Position numbers and translations under genes: made by a program
Part shown: in pieces, positions 15,764 to 24,072 of the stretch
How the letters are laid out: every line of letters starts with the position of its first letter
Numbering within the stretch: position 1 is the stretch's first letter
Source: JAFGCY01 sp964609245
Lineage (GTDB): Bacteria; 4484-113; JAFGCY01
Reading direction: 5' to 3'
Assembly: GCA_964609245.1 (NCBI GenBank)
Contig: CAZSSB010000015.1
Span: 1-63,030 of the forward strand
Length of the DNA stretch: 63,030 bases
Notes under the pieces: generated by a model
Told to the model about the DNA's origin: nothing
The model's input: only the letters and a program-made list of their open reading frames with translations
Databases searched by the model: none

Positions 15764-17740
15764 CTACCTCCCCGGCGATTCCGGCACCATGCCCGCCAGC
15801 TCGAGTAGCTCCGCTCGTTGCTCGTCCGAGGCGTTGAAACACGCCCCCGGTCGAAAGGCTGGCGAGCCGCTGTTGTCCTCCAGCAGCGGATCGGCTCCGT
15901 ACATCAGCAGCAGTCTGGCGACGCCGTAGCAGTAAGAGCTGCTATGCAGGGCTGTCTTGCCGTCTTCATCCTGGCAGTTGGGATCGGCGCCGTGTTCGAG
16001 CAGAATCAGCGTGGCCACCTCATTGCCGCGCGAGATTGCCTCCATCAGTGGTGTCCTGTTCTTATACGCCCGCAGGTCAGCCGACCTGAAGTACTGCAAC
16101 ATGAGCGTCAGCATAGCGTCATTGCCGCTCCAGGCGTACTTATGCAAGACGGAGTATCCGTTGTCGGCACGGAATGTCGGCTCAGCCCCGTGATCCAATA
16201 ACAGATGCGCCATGCGCAGCCCGGCATCGCTGGGACAGTCGAAAATCGGAGTGGTCCCGTGATCACCTGGATTGTTCGGATCGGCGCCGTATTCGAGCAG
16301 CGCACTGGCCAGCTCGTACTCGCCGTTACGCGCGGCGCGATGCAGCGCGGTATAGCCCTCGCCCCATGCCGCGTCGATATTGTAGAGTCCGTCCGACAGC
16401 AGCTGAACCAGTAGTTCCAGGTCGCCTAGGAACACCGCACTAGCCAGATTGTGGACTGCACCGGCGCCAAGCAGCATGTCAACGACTTCCATTCGCCTGT
16501 ACTGCGCCGCCAGCTCAATCGGCGCGAAACCACGTGCGTCGAGTTGGTTCACATCAGCGCTATACGCGATGAGTAATTGCACGTGCGGCGCACTGCTGAG
16601 ACTGATCGCATAGTGCAGCGGCGTGTAGCCGTTGGTCAATACGCTCCAATGGTCCTCCGGACGCCACAAGTCGTTGTCAGCCAGCACATTGGGGTTCGCC
16701 CCACGATCGAGCAGCTCTTTCATCAGTAGATAGCGCGTTTCGTCATCCACCTGCTGCCGTGCGCCGGCGATGCCGTGCAGCGGCGACCAGCCGTCATGTG
16801 TGCGGGCATTCACGTCGGCGCCACGTTCCAGCAGGATCAAGGCGATGTCGAGATAGCCCGCCATGCAGGCGTAATACAGCGACGTACCACCCCAGCGTGA
16901 CTGGTAGGTTACATCAGCGCTGCAAGCCAGCAGAGCCAGCGCCGTCGCGTGCTGTTTCTTCCACAGCGCGCGCATCAGCGGTGTCATACCCTCATCGGGA
17001 TGGGCGTCGATCTGCGCGCCAGCGTCGATCAAGAGCCGGATGAGTTCCACGTGTCCTTTTTCGGCGGCCAGGTGCAACTCGGTCAGTTCCTCGTCCGGCG
17101 GTTGCTGCGGCACTGCGCCGTGCTCAAGGAGCCGTAGCGCAACGCGCGGCGAGCCATACTCCACGATGTTATACAGCGGCGTCTTACCGCTCTTGGATGC
17201 GATATTCGGATCCGCGCCCGCGGCAATAAGCATGTCGACTGCCACTAGCGCAGCTTCCTCCACGCCTTCCTCAGGCTCCGGTTGCATTCGTGTATGTGAG
17301 GCACGGAAAAGCGGTGTGCAGCCGTAATTATCCTGCCTGTTTGGATCGGCTCCCAAGTCAAGCAACAGCTTGATCAGTGCGGGATGACGCATTGTGGCAG
17401 CCCAGTGCAGCCCTGTGTAGCCTTTGCCATCCGCTTCCTCTACATCCGCGCCTAGTAAAGCCAGCAGGTGCACGGCGTTCAGCTGGCCGTAACGTGCTGC
17501 ATGTGTCAGCGGCGTGCCCTTCTCGCCCTGGATGCCGTTCAACTCAGCGCCCGCGCGATAGAGTTCAAAGATTTTCTCAAGCTCGTCCCTCCCCGCGGCG
17601 CGATACAGTTCTGTCTCCTGAAGGCCGTAGACCAGCGATACAGCGCTCGGCGCGGCCGCAGCCAGCTCTGCCTCCTCCGCCTGTGCCGCGGCGATGCCGC
17701 CGATCAGCAGTGTGCCCAATGCAACCAGCAATGTCCGCAT
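15764..17740 (-). CDS. exported ankyrin-repeat protein
   Basis: 658 residues. An N-terminal signal peptide (MRTLLVALGTLLIGGIAAAQA) is followed by about 17 ankyrin repeats from residue 60 to the end, e.g. GKTPLYNIVEYGSPRVALRL, GMTPLMRALWKKQHATALAL and GYTALHRAARNGEYELASAL, with typical LLxxGADPN turns. No enzymatic domain is seen, so it is presumably a protein-binding scaffold in the periplasm or outside the cell. It interrupts the hyp cluster: hypA lies upstream and hypC downstream on the same strand, and a direct repeat flanks it. Nothing links it to hydrogenase maturation; it may be a late insertion. Confidence 0.9.
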   Translation of the reverse strand: MRTLLVALGTLLIGGIAAAQAEEAELAAAAPSAVSLVYGLQETELYRAAGRDELEKIFELYRAGAELNGIQGEKGTPLTHAARYGQLNAVHLLALLGADVEEADGKGYTGLHWAATMRHPALIKLLLDLGADPNRQDNYGCTPLFRASHTRMQPEPEEGVEEAALVAVDMLIAAGADPNIASKSGKTPLYNIVEYGSPRVALRLLEHGAVPQQPPDEELTELHLAAEKGHVELIRLLIDAGAQIDAHPDEGMTPLMRALWKKQHATALALLACSADVTYQSRWGGTSLYYACMAGYLDIALILLERGADVNARTHDGWSPLHGIAGARQQVDDETRYLLMKELLDRGANPNVLADNDLWRPEDHWSVLTNGYTPLHYAISLSSAPHVQLLIAYSADVNQLDARGFAPIELAAQYRRMEVVDMLLGAGAVHNLASAVFLGDLELLVQLLSDGLYNIDAAWGEGYTALHRAARNGEYELASALLEYGADPNNPGDHGTTPIFDCPSDAGLRMAHLLLDHGAEPTFRADNGYSVLHKYAWSGNDAMLTLMLQYFRSADLRAYKNRTPLMEAISRGNEVATLILLEHGADPNCQDEDGKTALHSSSYCYGVARLLLMYGADPLLEDNSGSPAFRPGACFNASDEQRAELLELAGMVPESPGR

Positions 17741-17836
17741 CGCCGCGCCTCCCTTCCGATGTCAGCAGTATAACGGATTGACTATGCCAGGACTGCGGTT
17801 ATTCGGTAGATGTCATGTCTCGCAAGTTGGGGGCAG

Positions 17837-17862
17837 AGCTTGTCTCGGCCCAGGTCGGACAC
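17837..17862. repeat. copy 2 of the repeat flanking the ankyrin gene, part of a double-hairpin element
   Basis: Matches 15736-15760. Downstream of hypA on the minus strand it continues into CGGAC-ACAAG-GTCCG (17856-17870), a small hairpin. The minus-strand text CGTAGCGGCGG at its edge is shared with the repeats at 19135 and 19300, which suggests one family of REP-like intergenic elements. Confidence 0.7.
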
Positions 17863-17883
17863 AAGGTCCGCCGCTACGTTCCC

Positions 17884-18228
17884 CTACTCGCCGCTGATGC
17901 CGGTGACCAGGAACTGCGCGCCGCCGGTCAGACGCAGGCCCAGCGCCTGGCAGCGGGGGCAGACGCGCAGGTAGCCGTCCACCTCGCCGCTGAAACCGCA
18001 GGCATCGCACGCACCGTGGGCCGCCGGCCGATCGAGCTCCAGCGTGGCCTCGGCCGTGGCGGTCTCCGTGGTGCGCAGGTATTCCCAGGCGAAGCTGAAA
18101 GCCTCGATGCTGACGCCCGAGGCGCGTCCGACCTCCAGGCGGACCTCAGTGACGGCGCGCAGGCCGTGCTGCCGCGCCGAGTCGAGCACGATGCCGAGTA
18201 CGTCCTGGGCCAGTGAGAATTCATGCAT
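17884..18228 (-). CDS. hypA: HypA, nickel-insertion zinc protein
   Basis: 114 residues starting MHEFSLAQ; the nickel-binding His2 fixes the start at 18228 although the frame is open further upstream. The zinc site is C74-DAC77 and C90-PRC93. HypA hands nickel to the hydrogenase large subunit together with HypB, which is encoded divergently 80 bp away. It is followed by the ankyrin gene rather than by hypC. Confidence 0.95.
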   Translation of the reverse strand: MHEFSLAQDVLGIVLDSARQHGLRAVTEVRLEVGRASGVSIEAFSFAWEYLRTTETATAEATLELDRPAAHGACDACGFSGEVDGYLRVCPRCQALGLRLTGGAQFLVTGISGE

Positions 18229-18262
18229 TCGCTGCTCGCTCGCGGTCCGCGGCCGCTTCACC

Positions 18263-18268
18263 TATAAT
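18263..18268 (+). promoter_or_regulatory. -10 element upstream of hypB
   Basis: A perfect TATAAT in the hypA/hypB divergent gap, about 40 nt before the hypB ATG. The -35 region is poor (TCGCGG at the 17-nt spacing). Confidence 0.5.
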
Positions 18269-18308
18269 CCTAGCAAGATCGTCGTCGGCGGACAAACCGG
18301 AGGTACGG

Positions 18309-18971
18309 ATGCCCGTAGACATTGTGGTAATGAAGGCTGTCAGCGCGGACAACGACCGGCATGCCGCGCAGGTGCGCGACCAGCTGACCGAGCACAACGT
18401 GCTGGGCCTCAACGTAATGAGCTCGCCAGGGAGCGGCAAGACGGCGCTGCTGGAGGCCACCATCGAGCGCCTGGGAGGCGCGCTGCGCTTCGGCGTGATC
18501 GTCGGCGACGTGTTCACCGCCAACGACGCCGAGCGGCTGGCGCGCCACGGGGTCAAGGCCGTGCAGGTCAACACCGAGGGCAGCTGCCACATGACGGCCC
18601 ACATGCTCGGCGCGCTGCTGCCGCAGTTCGACTTGGGTAAGCTGGACGTGCTGATCGTCGAAAACATCGGCAACCTGATCTGCCCGACGGCCTACGACCT
18701 CGGCGAGCACCGCAAGGTGGCGTGCCTGTCGACGACGGAGGGCGCGGACAAGATCGAGAAGTACCCGCGGCTGTTCAGCATCAGCCACGTCAACGTGGTG
18801 ACCAAGGCTGACCTGATCCCGCACCTCGACTTCGACCTCGACGCCGTGCGCCGCGGCCTTGCCGCGCTCAACCCCGACGCGCCGGTGCTGGTAACCAGCG
18901 CCCGCAGCGGGGAGGGGCTGGAGGACTGGTGCGGCTGGCTCGAGCGCGCGGCGGCGGAAAGCCGCGGCTGA
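18309..18971 (+). CDS. hypB: HypB, GTPase for nickel insertion
   Basis: 220 residues from the ATG at 18309, preceded by GGAGG at 5 nt spacing. P-loop SSPGSGKT (residues 38-45). The G-domain metal site at the dimer interface is present: C93-H94 in GSCHM and C125 in NLICPTAYD. VVTKADLIP is the guanine-specificity motif. Neither the N-terminal CxxCGC motif nor a His-rich stretch is present, so it should be a GTPase and insertase without nickel storage. It completes the hypABCDEF set in the window. Confidence 0.95.
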   Translation: MPVDIVVMKAVSADNDRHAAQVRDQLTEHNVLGLNVMSSPGSGKTALLEATIERLGGALRFGVIVGDVFTANDAERLARHGVKAVQVNTEGSCHMTAHMLGALLPQFDLGKLDVLIVENIGNLICPTAYDLGEHRKVACLSTTEGADKIEKYPRLFSISHVNVVTKADLIPHLDFDLDAVRRGLAALNPDAPVLVTSARSGEGLEDWCGWLERAAAESRG

Positions 18972-18985
18972 CCCCGGCTGCATCC

Positions 18986-19010
18986 AGTAGCGCGGGCGTC
19001 CCGCCTGCGT
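18986..19010. repeat. dispersed intergenic repeat, variant copy
   Basis: AGTAGCGCGGGCGTCCCGC followed by CTGCGT. It differs at only a few positions from the 26-bp elements at 41439-41464 and 45065-45090. Confidence 0.65.
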
Positions 19011-19134
19011 CCCCGGTGGGACGGGACTCCGTGCCCGTCCACCTGCGATCGGCAACCACAGAGGCCACAGAGAACACAGAGCGCACAGAGGAATCAGGAT
19101 TCAGCCCGGGGTCCGAAGTCCGGAGTCCGTGGTG

Positions 19135-19161
19135 CGTAGCGGCGGCGGCCCTGCCGCCGGA
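19135..19161. repeat. 27-bp direct repeat, copy 1
   Basis: Identical to 19300-19326. It starts CGTAGCGGCGG and contains the inverted arms CGGCGGC and GCCGCCG. Confidence 0.75.
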
Positions 19162-19172
19162 TCACTCGTGGC

Positions 19173-19191
19173 GGCGGGTCCCCGACCCGCC
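19173..19191. repeat. perfect hairpin
   Basis: GGCGGGTC-CCC-GACCCGCC: 8-bp stem and 3-nt loop, no T-run after it on either strand. Confidence 0.7.
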
Positions 19192-19205
19192 GACCTGTGA
19201 AATGC

Positions 19206-19226
19206 CCAGGGGTCGGGGACCCCTGG
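19206..19226. repeat. perfect hairpin
   Basis: CCAGGGGTC, 3-nt GGG loop, GACCCCTGG: 9-bp stem. The core GGTC/GACC is shared with the hairpin just upstream. Confidence 0.7.
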
Positions 19227-19299
19227 CTACCCGGCGGCGGCCGCATCCCGATCCGGCCCGGCACTTGCCGCTTGAGCTTGCGGCTTGCCGCTGATCACC

Positions 19300-19326
19300 C
19301 GTAGCGGCGGCGGCCCTGCCGCCGGA
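19300..19326. repeat. 27-bp direct repeat, copy 2
   Basis: Exact copy of 19135-19161. Confidence 0.75.
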
Positions 19327-19444
19327 CCCCTCGCCGATGCCACCTCATGGCGGCGCGCAGCCCACAGGCCGGCTGCCCGGAGATGCTACTATGCATACGT
19401 ATTCGCAGCGTAACTGCGCCTGATATGACACAGAACCGGGAATA

Positions 19445-19474
19445 TTGGCATAGACGCGACCTTAGTGCTATCAT
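19445..19474 (+). promoter_or_regulatory. candidate promoter of the amino-acid transport operon
   Basis: TTGGCA (19445-19450), 18-nt spacer, TATCAT (19469-19474). The expected start is about 70 nt before the first gene. Confidence 0.55.
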
Positions 19475-19550
19475 GGATGCAGTACATTGCGGCCCGGCGG
19501 CGACCGGCCGCCCGGTCTTGGGATTGCTATGCACTGGGAGGAGGTGCGTC

Positions 19551-20780
19551 GTGAAACAAGGCGCCTGGATTGTCATCGCGCTCGTGGTGATCGTCGTCAT
19601 CATCGGAGTGATTGTCTACGCAAACACCCGCCCGCCGCAGGTCCCCACCGACGGTCAGCCTGTCGTGGCGAATGGCGACGGCGGCCAGCCCGCGGATAAC
19701 GGCGGCGCGATGCCCCCGGCGGACGCAGCGCCGACACCGGCGACGGGAGAACCGATCAAGATTGGTGTACTAGCTCCACTTACCGAGGACTTGGCCAACT
19801 ACGGTGAGCGTGTTGGCAGAGCGGTGGAGATTGCCCTGGACGAGGCAAATTCCGCGGGGGGAATCGATGGCCGACGAGTCGAGGTGGTCATCGAGGACAC
19901 GAAGGCTCAGCCGGGCGTAGGTGTCGCAGCGGCGCAGAAGCTGATCAACATTGACCGCGTGCCAGTAATCATGGGTGCAGTCGCCAGCGGCGTTACGCTC
20001 GCTGTAGCTCCCGTGTGTGAGGAGGCAGGCGTCGTACTGCTCACAGCCATATCGTCGAACGCGAGGATTAGCGATGCGGGGGACTACATCTTCAGGATTG
20101 CCCCTTCCGATGCACTGCAGGGAGTAGTCCTTGCGCAATGGGCCCAGGAACTAGGGTACTCCAAGGCCGCGGTGCTGTATGTGAACAATGACTACGGCAA
20201 GGGCCTGGAGGAGGGTTTCTGTGCGGAGTTCGCGGATATGGGCGGAGCTGTTGCGGTCTCCGAGGGCGTGACACAAGGTACAACTGACTTCCGAGCCGCG
20301 GTCTCCAAGATCATCTCCAGCGACGCTCAGTTCCTGCTATTCCCGATGTACACCGACGAAGCAGGGCCTGCACTGAAGCAGATGCGAGAGCTCGGAATGA
20401 CGCTGCCCGTCATTGCCACTGATACAGTGCACTTCCCTGTCGTGCTTGAAGTGGCGAGGGAGGCCGCCGAGGGAATGCTTCTATCGGATGTGTCTGACCC
20501 TGAAGGAGAGGTATGGGAGCGATTCAATGACGAGTACAACGCGAGGTTCGGCGTAGACGCTGACATCGTTGCCGCTGAAGCGTACGATGCAATGCAGATC
20601 ATCTTCCGCGCTATTGAGTTAGCAGGGACATCATCGTATGCAATCAAAGATGCCCTGTATGAAGTGAAGTACGTCGGTGCATCAGGTGACAATACGTTCG
20701 ACGGACGAGGGGATGCTACGCGCAAGTCATTCCAGAGATTCGTAGTTGATGATGGACGATTCATGCCCTTCGAGCCATGA
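19551..20780 (+). CDS. ABC transporter substrate-binding protein, branched-chain amino-acid (LivJ) type
   Basis: 409 residues from a GTG at 19551 (GGGAGGAGG, 6 nt spacing). An N-terminal membrane segment (WIVIALVVIVVIIGVIVY) acts as anchor; no lipobox Cys is present. A Pro/Gly/Ala-rich linker runs to about residue 67, then the periplasmic binding domain (IKIGVLAPLTEDLANYGERV; EIALDEANSAGGIDGRRVEV; AVLYVNNDYGKGLEEGF). The DNA after the linker has clearly lower GC than the permease and ATPase genes of the same operon. The stop overlaps the next gene (ATGA). Substrate is uncertain: the family also binds amides, urea and aromatic compounds. Confidence 0.9.
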   Translation: MKQGAWIVIALVVIVVIIGVIVYANTRPPQVPTDGQPVVANGDGGQPADNGGAMPPADAAPTPATGEPIKIGVLAPLTEDLANYGERVGRAVEIALDEANSAGGIDGRRVEVVIEDTKAQPGVGVAAAQKLINIDRVPVIMGAVASGVTLAVAPVCEEAGVVLLTAISSNARISDAGDYIFRIAPSDALQGVVLAQWAQELGYSKAAVLYVNNDYGKGLEEGFCAEFADMGGAVAVSEGVTQGTTDFRAAVSKIISSDAQFLLFPMYTDEAGPALKQMRELGMTLPVIATDTVHFPVVLEVAREAAEGMLLSDVSDPEGEVWERFNDEYNARFGVDADIVAAEAYDAMQIIFRAIELAGTSSYAIKDALYEVKYVGASGDNTFDGRGDATRKSFQRFVVDDGRFMPFEP

Positions 20781-22216
20781 TGGAGAGCAAAGTGCATCAA
20801 ACCAGGAAATGGAAGCAGCTATCAAATGACGGCATCGTGGTGTTCTGTGATCTATGCAGTTCGACCCAAGTATGGCAGGAACTGCCCCCGAGAGATGCTA
20901 GGCAACTAGTTCAAGCGATGCTGGATATCTACGCGCAGCAACTGAGCTCCGTCTCAGAAGTTGAGGTGATCAAGGAAGTCGGTGATGCGATAATAGCCAG
21001 GTGCATACCACGGGGCGGCTATAAGCAGAAACACATCACTGACATCGTGCGCGCTCTCATAGGAGCCAGAAGATCTCTAGATCCTATCAACAAACGCCTT
21101 GCCAGGAGAGCGCCACGCTGGATTGCGAAGGATGCGAAAAGAAGCAGACTGTGGCAGATAGTACCACGCGTATCGATCGCAAGACTGGACGCGAAGGACA
21201 CGATCCAATGGCTGTCTAGTGCGGAGAGTTCGCCGGGCAGGCACCGCGGTGATCTCCTTGGTGCATCCATGAATATCGCGGCTAGGATCAACTCCGCATG
21301 CCAGCCAGATCAGATCCTCCTTGATGCGCAGATAATCGAGAAGGCTGGCATAGACTCCTACAAGATCGCTAGCCAGCTTGCAGAATCTGGGATCTACTTG
21401 TCTACATGCGCTTTCCCGCTGTTTGGCTTGAGGGGAGTGTATGAGGAGATACAAGTCTATGAAGTGTCGATGACTGCAGATCGCAGGTTGGGTCTAAGCC
21501 TACCGGTTCGCGCACTGGTTCTCGTGGAGTGCGATGTTGCAAGACTTGATGCGCAGTCTAGCATTGCTGATGAGATACTCGAGAAGCTAAGTAACTCAAG
21601 GGGTGCACGAGGGGCTGAGCTTCGCTTTGCGGGGTTCTCGGTTGACTACGTTGGATGTCTGATGGGCACAAAACAGATAGTCCTGAGGACTAGGGCTGCG
21701 ACTCAAGACTCTCACCTCAAGGCAGTCATGGAGCTAATCAGGGAATTCCCGTCGATTGTCATGACGCAGTCCTTCTTCACGCACGGCGAAGAAGACGAAG
21801 AGGATAGGTGGGTACCTGAGAATGGGGATGCGGACGCAGGGAGTCCATCGCTGGAAGACAAGAGGGGCAATGAACGCGAGAAGCCGAAGTGTTGTGTTGT
21901 TGTGCTTCTGAGTTTCCGTGTGACGAGCGATGTTGACGTGGTGAGACACGGGCCTCAGTTTGACCCCTATGCCGAGTACAGAGGATTCGTCCGTAATCTG
22001 GAGACACGCGTGCCCGAAACGATCAGCCTGTACGATGTCGGCAAGCTCTACGGCGAGTGGGAGGCGTTCGTTGTCTTGGAGGTCGAGTGGAATGAAGATC
22101 TTCCAAGCGCGCTTTCCAAGTACTTCCAAGACAGCGTCGATCCACATCATGTTAGGAACCTTACGTATAGGATCCTCCCGGGGTTCCTCATGCCAAGAAC
22201 GGTGCGCGTAGGGTAG
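20777..22216 (+). CDS. class III nucleotide-cyclase-like protein with C-terminal RAM/ACT-like regions
   Basis: 479 residues. It overlaps the binding-protein gene by 4 bp and ends 1 bp before livH. Residues 18-235 resemble class III adenylate/guanylate cyclases: FCDLCSST (metal Asp25), VIKEVGDAI (Lys66, metal Asp70) and GDLLGASMNIAARI (Asp159, Asn166, Arg170), i.e. both metal sites, the adenine-selecting Lys/Asp pair and the transition-state Asn/Arg. A basic insertion (about 98-130) separates the halves. Residues 245-335 (ALVLVECDVARLDAQSSIAD to MTQSFF) resemble an Lrp-type RAM ligand domain, and 370-470 may be a second alpha/beta domain. No membrane segment. Low-GC composition like the preceding gene. 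The cyclase call is firm at motif level; the sensor domains are inference. It could also be a catalytically silent regulator. Confidence 0.75.
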   Translation: MMESKVHQTRKWKQLSNDGIVVFCDLCSSTQVWQELPPRDARQLVQAMLDIYAQQLSSVSEVEVIKEVGDAIIARCIPRGGYKQKHITDIVRALIGARRSLDPINKRLARRAPRWIAKDAKRSRLWQIVPRVSIARLDAKDTIQWLSSAESSPGRHRGDLLGASMNIAARINSACQPDQILLDAQIIEKAGIDSYKIASQLAESGIYLSTCAFPLFGLRGVYEEIQVYEVSMTADRRLGLSLPVRALVLVECDVARLDAQSSIADEILEKLSNSRGARGAELRFAGFSVDYVGCLMGTKQIVLRTRAATQDSHLKAVMELIREFPSIVMTQSFFTHGEEDEEDRWVPENGDADAGSPSLEDKRGNEREKPKCCVVVLLSFRVTSDVDVVRHGPQFDPYAEYRGFVRNLETRVPETISLYDVGKLYGEWEAFVVLEVEWNEDLPSALSKYFQDSVDPHHVRNLTYRILPGFLMPRTVRVG

Positions 22217-22217
22217 A

Positions 22218-23132
22218 GTGATACAGCAACTTCTCACCAACGCCCTAATCGCCGCCTCAGTCTACGCGCTGATCGCGCTGTCGTTTTCGCTGATCTATGC
22301 CACGACGCGGTTCTTCCATTTCGCGCACGGGGCGGTGTACGTGGTTGGGGCGTACAGTGCCTACGTGGTGATTGAGGCGTTTCGGCGCAGCGCAGAGGCT
22401 GCGTCAGCAGCCGTTCCGCTCTGGGTGCCGGTGGTGGCGGTGCTGGTGGCGGTGGTGGTGGCGACTATCCTCGGCGGGCTGATGGAGCTTGCGATCTACC
22501 GGCCGCTGAGGAGGCGGCAGGCGACACCTTTGGTTCTTCTGATCGCCTCGCTGGGGCTCTACATCGTGATCCAGAACGTCATCTCGGCCTTCTTCGGCGA
22601 TGACACCAAGACCATCCGCACCTGGCCCGTGCGCGAGGGCCTGAGCGTGCTGGGCGCGCGGATCACGCCGGTGCAGCTGATCATCATCGGCTGCGCCGTG
22701 GTGCTGTTCGCCGCCACCATCCTCATCCTCAAGTACACCCGCGCCGGCGTGGCGATGCGCGCGCTGGCGGCCAACCCCGAGCTGGCCCGCGTGGTCGGCA
22801 TGGATGCCGACCGCGTGGTCCTCTATACGTTTCTCGTGGGCAGCGCGCTCTGCGGGGCGGCCGGCGTGCTCATCTCCCTCGACATCGACATGACGCCCAC
22901 CATGGGGCTGAGTGCCCTGCTGATGGGCGTCGTCGCGGCGATCGCGGGCGGGATCGGCTCGCTTCCCGGCGCGGCGCTCGGCGCGCTGCTGCTGGCCCTG
23001 GCCCAGCACCTCGGGGTCTGGAAGATCCCCAGCCAGTGGCAGGACGCCATCGCCTTCGCCGTGCTTTTAGTCTTCCTCGTCTTCAGGCCCGCCGGCGTCT
23101 TCGGCGCGCGCCTCAGGAAGGTGCGCGTATGA
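22218..23132 (+). CDS. livH: branched-chain amino-acid ABC permease (LivH type)
   Basis: 304 residues from a GTG. About eight hydrophobic helices; starts IQQLLTNALIAASVYALIAL, with the LivH-type FHFAHGAVYVVGAY and the EAA-like MDADRVVLYTFLVG. The conserved GMxADRVV...LGxLPGAALGAL block is present as IAGGIGSLPGAALGALL. Forms the membrane channel with LivM. It starts 1 bp after the cyclase-like gene. High GC resumes within it. Confidence 0.93.
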   Translation: MIQQLLTNALIAASVYALIALSFSLIYATTRFFHFAHGAVYVVGAYSAYVVIEAFRRSAEAASAAVPLWVPVVAVLVAVVVATILGGLMELAIYRPLRRRQATPLVLLIASLGLYIVIQNVISAFFGDDTKTIRTWPVREGLSVLGARITPVQLIIIGCAVVLFAATILILKYTRAGVAMRALAANPELARVVGMDADRVVLYTFLVGSALCGAAGVLISLDIDMTPTMGLSALLMGVVAAIAGGIGSLPGAALGALLLALAQHLGVWKIPSQWQDAIAFAVLLVFLVFRPAGVFGARLRKVRV

Positions 23133-23145
23133 CGGGGGGCCGGCG

Positions 23146-24072
23146 GTGACCTATCTGCTACACATCGCGGTGATCCTGGGCATCTACGTGATCCTGGCGC
23201 TGTCGCTCAACCTGATCGCGGGCTACGCGGGCCTGCTCAGCATCGCCCACGCCGCGTTCTACGGCATCGGCGCCTACTGCGCGGCACTGCTGGCCCTGAA
23301 TGTGCACTGGCCGTTCTGGGTCACCATTCCGCTGGGGATGCTGGCCGCCGCACTGGTGGGCATCGTCGTCGCCTGGCCGGGGCTTAGGGTTCACGATGAC
23401 TACTTCGTGGTCGCCAGCTTCGGCTTCCAGGTGATCATCTTCTCCGTGATGAACAACTGGGTGGGCCTGACGCGCGGGCCGCTGGGCCTGCCCGGCATCC
23501 CCCAGCCCGAGGCCTTTGGCGGCAAGATCAACGCGCACTGGGAATTCATCGCGCTCGTCTGGCTGCTGGCGCTGATCACGTTCCTGGTCTGCTGGCGGCT
23601 GGTGCATTCGCCCTACGGCCGCGCGCTGAAGGCGATCCGCGAGGACGAGATCTTCGCCAGCTCGCTGGGCAAGAGCGTCACCTACTTCAAGCTGAGCGTG
23701 TTCGCCATCGGCGCGGCGCTGGCGGCGATCGCCGGCGCCTGCTACGCCTACTACATCACCTTCATCGACCCCACCAGCTTCACCATCGCCGAGTCGATCT
23801 TTTTGATCAGCATCGTGATCATCGGGGGGCTGGGCAACCTCTGGGGCGCGGCTCTCGGCGCGGTGATTCTGGTGGTGCTGCCCGAGCTGCTGCGCTTCAT
23901 CGGCATCAGCCAGACCTACGTGGCCAACATCCGCCAGATCGTCTACGGCGCGCTGCTGGTGGTGATGATGTTTGTGCGCCCGCAGGGGCTGATCGGCGAG
24001 TACGCCCTGGGGCGCCGGAGTGAGGCGTTTCCCGCCGAGCAGGAAGGCGAAGCCGCGGAGGCCGAGGCATGA
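23146..24072 (+). CDS. livM: branched-chain amino-acid ABC permease (LivM type)
   Basis: 308 residues from a GTG 13 bp after livH. Family motifs: LNLIAGYAGLLSIAHAAFYG near residue 22, LTRGPLGLPGIPQPE, LVHSPYGRALKAIREDE and the final IVIIGGLGNLWGAALGAV. Multiple membrane helices; cytoplasmic C-terminal tail rich in Glu/Ala. The stop overlaps livG (ATGA). Confidence 0.94.
   Translation: MTYLLHIAVILGIYVILALSLNLIAGYAGLLSIAHAAFYGIGAYCAALLALNVHWPFWVTIPLGMLAAALVGIVVAWPGLRVHDDYFVVASFGFQVIIFSVMNNWVGLTRGPLGLPGIPQPEAFGGKINAHWEFIALVWLLALITFLVCWRLVHSPYGRALKAIREDEIFASSLGKSVTYFKLSVFAIGAALAAIAGACYAYYITFIDPTSFTIAESIFLISIVIIGGLGNLWGAALGAVILVVLPELLRFIGISQTYVANIRQIVYGALLVVMMFVRPQGLIGEYALGRRSEAFPAEQEGEAAEAEA

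Larger units (their letters stand above)
18972..19444. other. gene-free region packed with short repeats and palindromes
   Basis: No gene is supported. It contains a repeat (18986-19010) related to copies near 41439 and 45065, an A-rich stretch with repeated CACAGAG (19055-19090), an exact 27-bp direct repeat (19135 and 19300) and two perfect hairpins (19173-19191, 19206-19226). It then runs into the promoter of the transport operon. Such clusters resemble REP/MITE-type accumulations between genes. Confidence 0.7.

Noticed and set aside
15764..17740. Ankyrin protein as an anti-phage or toxin system
   Set aside because: It has a signal peptide, no effector domain and no partner gene of such systems.
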